From Clostridia bacterium (GTDB lineage: Bacteria; Bacillota; Clostridia; Oscillospirales; Acutalibacteraceae), in NCBI GenBank assembly GCA_900767015.1, contig CAAFXQ010000007.1, positions 1-7,578 on the forward strand: a stretch of 7,578 nt of DNA. Direction: 5' to 3'. Each line of letters begins with the position of its first letter. The first letter of the stretch is position 1. The notes below the pieces were generated by a model. That model had not been told where the DNA came from. It did not search any database and saw only the letters and a program-made list of their open reading frames with translations. The position numbers and the translations under genes are program-made. This document shows, one piece after another, positions 1 through 4,568 of the stretch.

Positions 1-19
1 CCTTTCTTTTAGGTCGATA

Positions 20-137
20 CTAATTGGCTCCCTGGTGAGGGAGCTGTCACGAAGTGACTGAGGGAGTGCTCACCGCTCAGCTCACGGCTCGGGCACTCTG
101 TTTTCAATCAAGTACTGTGCACCCCGGCATTGGTGTC
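20..137 (+). repeat. Left copy of a 118-bp structured repeat, inverted relative to 7461-7578
   Basis: This block matches the reverse complement of 7461-7578 without gaps, with 111 of 118 positions identical by eye; the match stops abruptly at the inner edge (137/7461). The most conserved part is the first 62 bp, which has no mismatches. It can fold into several hairpins: GCTCCCT (27-33) with AGGGAGC (38-44), then GTCAC (46-50) with GTGAC (54-58), followed by a less regular GC-rich fold up to about 97. The sequence is noncoding and sits between genes. I recall similar hairpin repeats as abundant intergenic elements in gut Oscillospiraceae, which fits a dispersed MITE-like or REP-like element; that identification is from memory. 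The copy has no clear terminal inverted repeats of its own. Confidence 0.85.
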
Positions 138-282
138 GCCCAGCGACAAACTAAAATTTAACCATAATCCGTTTTAAGCTGCCCGGCTTCCCACCACTTA
201 TTATCTAGGGGTTTCCCGCTGCGGAAAGGCTGCTTCTGCGGGCAGTGATTTTCCGTCAGCATAAAGCAATCCGCAACCACGA
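138..282. other. Intergenic stretch without a recognisable gene
   Basis: Between the left 118-bp repeat and the heptamer repeat I see no reading frame with a ribosome binding site, no tRNA-like fold and no convincing promoter. Short GC-rich complementary segments occur around 212-245 (for example CCCGC near 215 and GCGGG near 237), which may be remains of another intergenic hairpin element. Bases 1-19, outside the repeat, also carry nothing I can assign. Confidence 0.5.
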
Positions 283-317
283 CTATTATCTATTATCTTT
301 TATCTATTGTCTTTTAT
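283..317 (+). repeat. Five-unit heptamer tandem repeat, consensus CTWTTRT
   Basis: Five head-to-tail 7-bp units are visible: CTATTAT, CTATTAT, CTTTTAT, CTATTGT and CTTTTAT. The units differ at only two positions. The tract is noncoding and lies just before the terminator of the leftmost peptide cassette. It is a short degenerate tandem repeat of unknown function, probably arising by slippage; it is too short and has no spacers, so it is not a CRISPR array. Confidence 0.7.
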
Positions 318-338
318 CCGACATCTTCTTCACTGCGC

Positions 339-372
339 AAAAAAGAAGCAGAGACCGCCTGAGCGGTCTCTG
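339..372 (-). terminator. Intrinsic terminator of the 51-aa peptide gene
   Basis: A perfect 10-bp stem, CAGAGACCGC (349-358) with GCGGTCTCTG (363-372), encloses a CTGA loop. Read on the minus strand it is followed by CTTCTTTTTT, a good U tract. It lies about 35 bp beyond the stop codon of the 407-562 gene. On the plus strand the stem is followed by TGTCTTTT, so it might also act in the opposite direction. Confidence 0.85.
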
Positions 373-377
373 TGTCT

Positions 378-395
378 TTTAAACAATTGTTTAAA
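378..395. other. 18-bp perfect palindrome between stop codon and terminator
   Basis: TTTAAACAATTGTTTAAA is identical to its reverse complement. It lies between the stop codon of the 51-aa gene (407) and its terminator stem (372). It could be a protein binding site or only an AT-rich extension of the terminator structure. The ACAATTGT core appears again at 2161-2168, just upstream of the first promoter of the small-gene array. Confidence 0.5.
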
Positions 396-406
396 TATTG
401 TTTAGA

Positions 407-562
407 TTAATAGGGGTTGGTCATGTTGCCCATGTCGGGAAGAGTAACTTCTGTCTCGCCCTTAACAACGGTCTTGCCGCTAAGCCATGCGATGATCTTG
501 TAAAGGAACTCCCAAATCATCTGCCAAACGTCTTCAAAGGTCTTAATTTCCTTATCACTCAT
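407..562 (-). CDS. 51-aa leaderless amphipathic peptide, family unknown
   Basis: I do not recognise this product. The frame starts at ATG 560-562 behind an AGGAGG ribosome binding site (573-578), ends with TAA at 407-409 and is flanked by a consensus promoter and an intrinsic terminator, which makes a real gene likely despite its size. The peptide begins MSDKEIKTFEDVW and has no signal peptide. Residues 12-27 (VWQMIWEFLYKIIAWL) form a strongly amphipathic, Trp-rich helix with hydrophobic residues at i, i+3/i+4 spacing. A polar tail with TLPDMGNMTNPY at the end follows. It shares its MSD start and helix character with the 32-aa peptide at 1962-2060. Possible roles are a membrane-active peptide (PSM-like or leaderless-bacteriocin-like), a small membrane-associated protein or a peptide toxin; nothing in the sequence decides between them. 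Confidence 0.75.
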   Translation of the reverse strand: MSDKEIKTFEDVWQMIWEFLYKIIAWLSGKTVVKGETEVTLPDMGNMTNPY

Positions 563-621
563 GGTTATATTTCCTCCTATTACCTTTATTTGTCGTGATA
601 TTCCTATCTCAACATGGCTAT

Positions 622-650
622 ATTATATACCCCATAACAATAAATGTCAA
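622..650 (-). promoter_or_regulatory. Consensus sigma-A promoter of the 51-aa peptide gene
   Basis: On the minus strand TTGACA (645-650) and TATAAT (622-627) are separated by exactly 17 bp; both hexamers match the consensus perfectly. The upstream DNA is AT-rich with A and T tracts, resembling an UP element. Transcription would start near 615, giving a leader of about 53 nt before the ATG at 562. Confidence 0.9.
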
Positions 651-681
651 CAGTTTATTCAAAATTTTTTCATAAACTGTC

Positions 682-704
682 GTCAGAATTTTTATTCTTC
701 TGAC
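682..704. other. Inverted repeat upstream of the 51-aa gene promoter
   Basis: GTCAGAA (682-688) and TTCTGAC (698-704) are perfect complements around a 9-nt AT-rich spacer. The element lies between the terminator of the Cys-rich gene (710-737) and the -35 box at 645-650, about 30 bp upstream of that box. It has no adjoining U tract, so it is not a second terminator by itself. It could be an operator or a transcript-stabilising hairpin. Confidence 0.45.
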
Positions 705-709
705 AACTG

Positions 710-737
710 AAAAAGCCGCCGACTTTTAGTCGGCGGC
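710..737 (-). terminator. Intrinsic terminator of the Cys-rich protein gene
   Basis: A perfect 9-bp GC-rich stem, GCCGCCGAC (715-723) with GTCGGCGGC (729-737), encloses a 5-nt loop and is followed on the minus strand directly by TTTTT. It lies 15 bp beyond the stop codon at 753 and separates this cassette from the next promoter. Confidence 0.92.
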
Positions 738-752
738 AAAGAGTATTTTGTC

Positions 753-1211
753 TTAATTCTTAATCAGTTCGTCAATTCTCAGGAACTCGAAGATTGCGTC
801 GAAGAGCATATCAAACACAGCGGCGATCTTTTGAATGACATTTTGGAAAACCTTAACGATGGTTTCTCTTTGCTCCTCGGGAATGAGCGGTTCGTTGCCT
901 TCAGACGGATCTACATTGACGTCCTTCTGACAGCAGGCACAATTGCAGCCGCAGTCCGGCCAGATGCCGTTACAGTCGCCGCAGCAGAAGCTTCCCTTGA
1001 ACTTTCCGGTTTCGTCCTTGGCGCAGCTGCAAAGATAGGTGGTGTCAAGATAGGTGCAGTATGCACAGCAGTGACAGCCGTTCGGAATCTTTGTGCAGTC
1101 GGCACAGGTACATTGGGGATCCGCTTCATCGGCAGCGATAACGCCGAAGCCGATCGAGAAGCAGGAAAGAATCATTAACGTTGCAAGAAATACAGACAAT
1201 GCTTTTTTCAT
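753..1211 (-). CDS. Secreted cysteine-rich protein with C-terminal amphipathic helix, family unknown
   Basis: The 152-aa product has an N-terminal signal peptide (residues 1-26, MKK, hydrophobic core, likely cleavage after VIA), so it is predicted to be exported. Residues 34-94 hold 17 cysteines, in CxC, CC and CxxC arrangements. Two related modules are visible: CADC...P..CHCCAYC (36-52) and CGDC...PDCGCNCACC (77-94), suggesting an internal duplication. An acidic linker (97-117) leads to a hydrophobic amphipathic helix (about 119-145, including FDMLFDAIFEFL). The spacing suggests metal binding or dense disulfide bonding; the sequence alone cannot tell which. A partial lipobox-like ILSC at residues 14-17 has Leu at -2 and hydrophobic residues after it, so lipidation seems less likely. 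The start is supported by AGGAGG at 1219-1224, 7 bp upstream, and by its own promoter and terminator. No family or function recognised. Confidence 0.88.
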   Translation of the reverse strand: MKKALSVFLATLMILSCFSIGFGVIAADEADPQCTCADCTKIPNGCHCCAYCTYLDTTYLCSCAKDETGKFKGSFCCGDCNGIWPDCGCNCACCQKDVNVDPSEGNEPLIPEEQRETIVKVFQNVIQKIAAVFDMLFDAIFEFLRIDELIKN

Positions 1212-1245
1212 ATTTACGCCTCCTAAGACTTATCTATGTAAAATC

Positions 1246-1274
1246 ATTATAGATTATCCGTCATGAAAAGTCAA
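1246..1274 (-). promoter_or_regulatory. Sigma-A promoter of the Cys-rich protein gene
   Basis: On the minus strand TTGACT (1269-1274) and TATAAT (1246-1251) are separated by 17 bp. The -35 box is preceded by CTG and a T/A-rich tract, as in the neighbouring cassettes. The transcript would start near 1239, about 28 nt before the ATG at 1211. Confidence 0.9.
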
Positions 1275-1354
1275 CAGAAAATTAAAAACTCTTGCGCTTT
1301 AATTTTATTGCAACATTTTGATAACATTTTCGAAAACGACAGCTTGATGAAAAG

Positions 1355-1385
1355 CAAAAAAGTGAAGCACCGGAATGCTTCACTT
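1355..1385 (-). terminator. Intrinsic terminator of the 117-aa secreted protein gene
   Basis: A 10-bp stem, AAGTGAAGCA (1360-1369) with TGCTTCACTT (1376-1385), encloses a 6-nt loop. On the minus strand it runs straight into TTTTTTGCTTTT. It lies about 20 bp after the stop codon at 1406. Confidence 0.9.
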
Positions 1386-1405
1386 CATTTTCTTCTGACC
1401 TAAGC

Positions 1406-1759
1406 TTATGCAATTACAGCTTCAGCCGCTGCTGTTGTTGTCTCAGAAGTATCAGGCTGGGGATTGATAGCGCCCTTGATGTACTCAACAAGCTGATCAA
1501 CAACACCGCTGAGATCGATGAAGCCGAGCTTCGAAAGAACCATTACGATCTTAAGAGCGACTTTAGCGAAAATAGCGCCAACCTTAGCGCCGACCTTGAT
1601 CTGCCAAAGCGGAGTATCAAGGATATCGTTGAGGATATCATCTTCGGAAGCGGCTACGGTTGTCTCTTCAGCTGCTGGCTCTTCAGCTGTTGCAAAAGCG
1701 ACGTTCATAACAGAGAACATCATAACAAGAGCAAGAAGAACAGAAATTACTTTTTTCAT
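1406..1759 (-). CDS. Small secreted protein with acidic segment and lysine-striped helix, family unknown
   Basis: The 117-aa product starts MKKVISVLLALVMMFSVMNV, a clear signal peptide with probable cleavage after AFA (residue 23); the signal resembles that of the 753-1211 product. The mature part opens with an acidic, Thr/Ala-rich stretch (24-49) and continues as a long hydrophobic helix (about 51-80) with lysines at 55, 59, 66, 70 and 77, a strict 4-7-4-7 spacing that puts them on one face. A second short helix (84-97) and an Ala/Thr-rich acidic tail follow. There are no cysteines. The layout of acidic segment then cationic amphipathic helix recalls precursors of membrane-active peptides, but this is only an analogy. 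The start is set by a perfect AAGGAGGT (1767-1774), 7 bp upstream of the ATG. The gene has its own promoter and terminator. Confidence 0.87.
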   Translation of the reverse strand: MKKVISVLLALVMMFSVMNVAFATAEEPAAEETTVAASEDDILNDILDTPLWQIKVGAKVGAIFAKVALKIVMVLSKLGFIDLSGVVDQLVEYIKGAINPQPDTSETTTAAAEAVIA

Positions 1760-1788
1760 GGGTATTACCTCCTTAATAGATTACCTAA

Positions 1789-1817
1789 AGTATATAACCA
1801 AAATACGGTTTTGTCAA
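1789..1817 (-). promoter_or_regulatory. Sigma-A promoter of the 117-aa secreted protein gene
   Basis: On the minus strand TTGACA (1812-1817) and TATACT (1789-1794) are separated by 17 bp, with an A-rich tract upstream. The predicted transcription start near 1782 gives a short leader of about 23 nt before the ATG at 1759. Confidence 0.9.
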
Positions 1818-1923
1818 CAGATTTTTCAATATTTTCATACTTTGTCCGATCCTGCTTCATTTCTTTGAAACAGGAAATTTGATAAAAGAAATTCAGGCTT
1901 TCTGTCGGTATCGGACGCCGTAC

Positions 1924-1950
1924 AAAAAAGACACCGGCAAAACGCCGGTG
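1924..1950 (-). terminator. Intrinsic terminator of the 32-aa peptide gene
   Basis: A 7-bp GC-rich stem, CACCGGC (1932-1938) with GCCGGTG (1944-1950), encloses AAAAC and is followed on the minus strand by TCTTTTTT. It begins 12 bp after the stop codon at 1962, which supports the short reading frame as the real gene here. Confidence 0.9.
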
Positions 1951-1961
1951 CCCTTGAGCGG

Positions 1962-2060
1962 TTAAAAAATAATCTTTAATCCTAACTTGATCAGAAGCTT
2001 TGAGAAAACCTGAGAAAGTCTTGCAAAAAGCTCTGTGAGCCATTCGGGCATATCAGACAT
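1962..2060 (-). CDS. 32-aa leaderless amphipathic peptide, family unknown
   Basis: This very short frame starts at ATG 2058-2060, 8 bp after AAGGAG (2069-2074), and ends at TAA 1962-1964. Its promoter is at 2112-2140 and its terminator at 1924-1950. The peptide opens MSDMPEWLTELFARLSQVF and continues as an uninterrupted helix-favouring stretch ending in KIIF. Hydrophobic residues W7, L8, L11, F12, L15, V18, F19, L22, L23 and L26 fall on one face, and R14, K21, K25 and K29 give a slightly positive C-terminal half. There is no signal peptide. Size and pattern resemble phenol-soluble modulins or leaderless bacteriocins, without recognisable sequence identity to either. A peptide toxin or signalling peptide is also possible. 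The complete cassette around the frame is the main reason to call it a gene. Confidence 0.78.
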   Translation of the reverse strand: MSDMPEWLTELFARLSQVFSKLLIKLGLKIIF

Positions 2061-2111
2061 ATCGGTCTCTCCTTTCTTCGTATTGACAGCGAAAACCTCT
2101 GCCTGACTCTA

Positions 2112-2140
2112 TCATAATACAAAGTTACCGTTTCGTCAAG
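2112..2140 (-). promoter_or_regulatory. Sigma-A promoter of the 32-aa peptide gene
   Basis: On the minus strand TTGACG (2135-2140) and TATGAT (2112-2117) are separated by 17 bp. Transcription would start near 2105, about 45 nt before the ATG at 2060. The palindrome ACAATTGT (2161-2168) lies 20 bp upstream of the -35 box. Confidence 0.82.
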
Positions 2141-2191
2141 ATTTATTCACAATTTTATCGACAATTGTTTCGTTTCCTGAGAAGCGCAGCC

Positions 2192-2587
2192 TTATTCATC
2201 AAGAGTGAGGCCGTATTCTTTCGTAAATTCCTTCATCACCCGGGAAGCCTCTTGCTTCCCCTGCTCATTCAGAACCCGGTAACACATCAGAATCTGCCGT
2301 TCGTCACGGCTTAAAAGGCTGATCGGGTCGTTTGATTCCAATTTGCAGTCAGTGCCGTAATCCTCCGGCGTTCTTTTGAGTTCCGGATTGTTTTCTTCAA
2401 CGCCTAGAAGATATCCGACCGTTACATTATAAATATCCGCAAGCTTCGCAAGCGTAACAAGCGACGGCTTTGACACGCCTGTTTCATAAAAGGTATAGGT
2501 TGTCCTGTCAATTCCTAAAACATCGGCAATATTCTGCTGAGTCATTTTATGCTCAACTCTGATTTGCCTTAATCTTTTCGAAATCAT
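2192..2587 (-). CDS. XRE-family (HTH_3) transcriptional regulator
   Basis: The 131-aa product has a typical Cro/C1-type helix-turn-helix at about residues 5-62: MTQQNIADVLG (15-25) as the second helix and DRTTYTFYETG (27-37) as the recognition helix, followed by PSLVTLAKLADIYNVTVGYLL. A variable linker leads to a C-terminal helical segment (about 88-126, DERQILMCYRVLNEQG) of the sort common in clostridial XRE regulators, probably for dimerisation. I chose ATG 2585-2587 because AAGAGG (2595-2600) precedes it and the helix-turn-helix starts right there; a longer frame from 2689 would overlap uvrC by 32 bp and add 34 residues without domain character. It lies 70 bp after uvrC and directly upstream of the small-gene array, so it may regulate the array, itself or distant genes. 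I see no clear terminator after it. Confidence 0.9.
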   Translation of the reverse strand: MISKRLRQIRVEHKMTQQNIADVLGIDRTTYTFYETGVSKPSLVTLAKLADIYNVTVGYLLGVEENNPELKRTPEDYGTDCKLESNDPISLLSRDERQILMCYRVLNEQGKQEASRVMKEFTKEYGLTLDE

Positions 2588-2618
2588 GTTTCGACCTCTT
2601 TCTGCAATTTCTGAGTCA

Positions 2619-2647
2619 ATGCTACCATATTTTGCGTTTGAAATCAA
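2619..2647 (-). promoter_or_regulatory. Possible weak promoter of the XRE regulator gene
   Basis: On the minus strand TTGATT (2642-2647) and TAGCAT (2619-2624) stand 17 bp apart in the gap between uvrC and the regulator. The -10 box is a weak match. If used, it would give a leader of about 25 nt and let the regulator be expressed independently of uvrC. Confidence 0.35.
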
Positions 2648-2657
2648 GTCTGTTTTT

Positions 2658-4502
2658 TCAAGTTGACTGACTGTTTTTGAAAAATTCAATGATTCTTTCT
2701 GCGTCTTTTTGACTGATCCCCGAAACAGCAGTCAGTTCATCTTTGCCGGCTTCTTTGATCTTGGAAAGAGACTTAAAATGCCGGATCAAAGCGGCGGCCT
2801 TTTTTTCGCCGATTCCGTCAATTTCGGTCAGCTTAGAATGAACCGTGCTTTTTGCGTGCTTACTCTTGTGATAGGTAATCGCAAAGCGGTGAACCTCCTC
2901 CTGAATCGACGAAACAAGCGTAAAGGCTCTTCTGCCCTCGCTCAGCGCAATTTCTTCTCCGCCGGAGCTGATCGCTCTTGTCCGGTGTTTGTTGTCCTTG
3001 ACCATACCGAAAACGGGTACATCAAGCCCGAACGCCTCAATAATCGGTCTGACCGCATTCACCTGCTGCTGTCCGCCGTCAAGCAATATCAGGTCGGGCA
3101 AAATACCGAAAGTCGAATCGGTGTCCTTTTCTTCGATGTACCGGTTGAATCTCCGGCTGATGACCTCACGCATCGAACCGCAGTCGTCCTGACCGGAAAA
3201 GCCCTTGATCGAAAACCGTTTATATGCCGCCTTGTACGGTCTGCCGCCTTTGAAGACGACCATACCGGCAACGTTGTCCGCTCCCGCTGTATGCGAAATA
3301 TCGTACGACTCGATGTATTCCGGCGGCTTCGGGAGACCGAGCGCTTTTGAAAGCTCGTCTAAAGCCGCCGTCTCGCTTCCCTTTCTTCCGAGATATTCGC
3401 CGAGCTTCTGCGAAGCGTTGCTCAGGCACATTTCGACAAGCTTTGCCGTGTCGCCCCGCTGCGGAACAACGATTTCCGTCCGCTTGCCCCGTTTTTCTTC
3501 AAGATAACGCACAAGAAGCCCGCAGTCGGCGACCTCGCCGTCCGTCACGATTTTCGGCGGGATTTCACGGTTCATCGCATAATAGGAAAGAATCAGTTCA
3601 TGCCTTGTCTCCTCTAAGCTTTCGCTCCGGTCAAAAATGAAATGGTCCGTGCCCGAAAGAAGCCCGTCGTTAAAATTCAAAACGGCAAGACACGCCTTGT
3701 CCTCGCTTTGTGCTACGGCAAAAACATCCTGCTGTTTCTTGTCGTCACAGACAACCTTTTGCTTGCTTGCGATTTTTTCGATCGCTTTGATCCGGTCACG
3801 GATTTTCGCCGCCTTTTCAAACGCAAGGTTTTCGGCCGCTTCGTTCATTTCACGGCGAAGCTCACTGAGAACGGTTTTAGAGCCGCCCTTGATAAAGGAG
3901 ACAGCCTGACGGAGGGCTTCTTCGTACTCGCTTTGGCTGATTTTGCCCGCACAGGGCGCACTGCACCGTGAAATGAAGAAATTGAGACACGGACGGCTTT
4001 TTTTGATATCCCTCGGAAAAACCTTTGAACAGGTCGGAAGCTTAAAAATCTCCTTTGCCTGATCGACGGACTGGGTGACGGAAAAATTACCCGTATACGG
4101 GCCTAAATAATCGGCGTCGCTGTCGTCCTTGCGGAAGCACGCACTGATATTCCCCCACGGACCTTTTGTGATTTTGATATAGCTGTAGCCCTTGTCGTCC
4201 TTTAAAAGAATATTATATTTCGGCATATTCTGCTTGATCAGACTGCATTCGAGAACCAGCGCTTCAAATTCGCTGTCGGTCATGATATAGTCAAAATCGT
4301 CCACGTTTTCAACCATTTTCCGTACCTTGACAGTGTGCGTATTCTGCGAGCCGAAATACTGACTGACACGGTTTTTCAGGATTTTCGCTTTTCCGATATA
4401 GATAATTTTGCCGCTTTTGTCTTTCATAATGTATACGCCCGGAGTCAGCGGCAGCTTCATCGATTTTTTCCGAAGCTCTCCGAGTTTTGGATTTTGCGCC
4501 AT
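2658..4502 (-). CDS. uvrC: UvrABC excinuclease subunit C
   Basis: The 614-aa product is a full-length UvrC, the nuclease that cuts the damaged strand on both sides of a lesion recognised by UvrA and UvrB in nucleotide excision repair in the cytoplasm. The N-terminal GIY-YIG nuclease domain (about 18-97) shows GVYIM (22-26), YIGKA (35-39), Arg45 and Glu85. Cys158, 172, 180 and 184 match the spacing of the E. coli UvrC cysteines that bind a [4Fe-4S] cluster. A UVR motif for UvrB contact lies at about 213-247. The RNase H-like endonuclease domain shows YDISHTAG (Asp401), LLDGG (Asp475) and VHRFAI (His538). Two helix-hairpin-helix motifs (about 557-610) close the protein. AAGAAGG (4510-4516), 7 bp upstream, supports the start. 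It follows the secreted peptidase-like gene by 66 bp without a clear terminator, so it may be read through from that promoter. Confidence 0.98.
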   Translation of the reverse strand: MAQNPKLGELRKKSMKLPLTPGVYIMKDKSGKIIYIGKAKILKNRVSQYFGSQNTHTVKVRKMVENVDDFDYIMTDSEFEALVLECSLIKQNMPKYNILLKDDKGYSYIKITKGPWGNISACFRKDDSDADYLGPYTGNFSVTQSVDQAKEIFKLPTCSKVFPRDIKKSRPCLNFFISRCSAPCAGKISQSEYEEALRQAVSFIKGGSKTVLSELRREMNEAAENLAFEKAAKIRDRIKAIEKIASKQKVVCDDKKQQDVFAVAQSEDKACLAVLNFNDGLLSGTDHFIFDRSESLEETRHELILSYYAMNREIPPKIVTDGEVADCGLLVRYLEEKRGKRTEIVVPQRGDTAKLVEMCLSNASQKLGEYLGRKGSETAALDELSKALGLPKPPEYIESYDISHTAGADNVAGMVVFKGGRPYKAAYKRFSIKGFSGQDDCGSMREVISRRFNRYIEEKDTDSTFGILPDLILLDGGQQQVNAVRPIIEAFGLDVPVFGMVKDNKHRTRAISSGGEEIALSEGRRAFTLVSSIQEEVHRFAITYHKSKHAKSTVHSKLTEIDGIGEKKAAALIRHFKSLSKIKEAGKDELTAVSGISQKDAERIIEFFKNSQST

Positions 4503-4568
4503 AACCGCACCTTCTTAGCTGCAAACCGGACTGAGAACTCTCACAGCCCGGCATTTCAGAGATTGCCT

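Noticed and set aside
283..317. Possible CRISPR-like repeat
   Set aside because: The units are 7 bp, contiguous and degenerate, with no spacers; this is a simple tandem repeat.
398..598. A 66-aa plus-strand frame opposite the 51-aa gene
   Set aside because: It has no ribosome binding site or promoter on the plus strand, while the minus-strand frame has both in ideal places.
831..1178. Open frames on both strands overlapping the Cys-rich gene (831-1178 plus, 911-1129 minus)
   Set aside because: These are Ala/Arg/Thr/Val-rich shadows of the GC-rich Cys codons and have no initiation signals; the 753-1211 frame has a signal peptide, Shine-Dalgarno sequence, promoter and terminator.
1152..1211. 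Lipoprotein signal in the Cys-rich protein (ILSC)
   Set aside because: The residue at -2 is Leu, outside the usual lipobox, and the hydrophobic core continues past the Cys to a better signal peptidase I site after VIA.
1765..2043. A 92-aa minus-strand open frame beginning MAHRAFCK
   Set aside because: It runs through the terminator of the 32-aa gene and the promoter of the 117-aa gene, has no ribosome binding site and has no recognisable composition. The short frame at 1962-2060 explains the region better.
2588..2689. A longer start for the XRE regulator at 2689
   Set aside because: It overlaps the end of uvrC, lacks a good Shine-Dalgarno sequence, and adds 34 residues ahead of a helix-turn-helix that begins naturally at the ATG at 2587.
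2709..3971. Several plus-strand open frames opposite uvrC
   Set aside because: They are antisense to a complete and conserved gene, are rich in Arg/Ser as expected from shadow frames, and lack ribosome binding sites.
4503..4568. Terminator between the hydrolase gene and uvrC
   Set aside because: Some complementary segments exist (CTGTGAG/CTCAG), but the stem is interrupted and no U tract follows on the minus strand.
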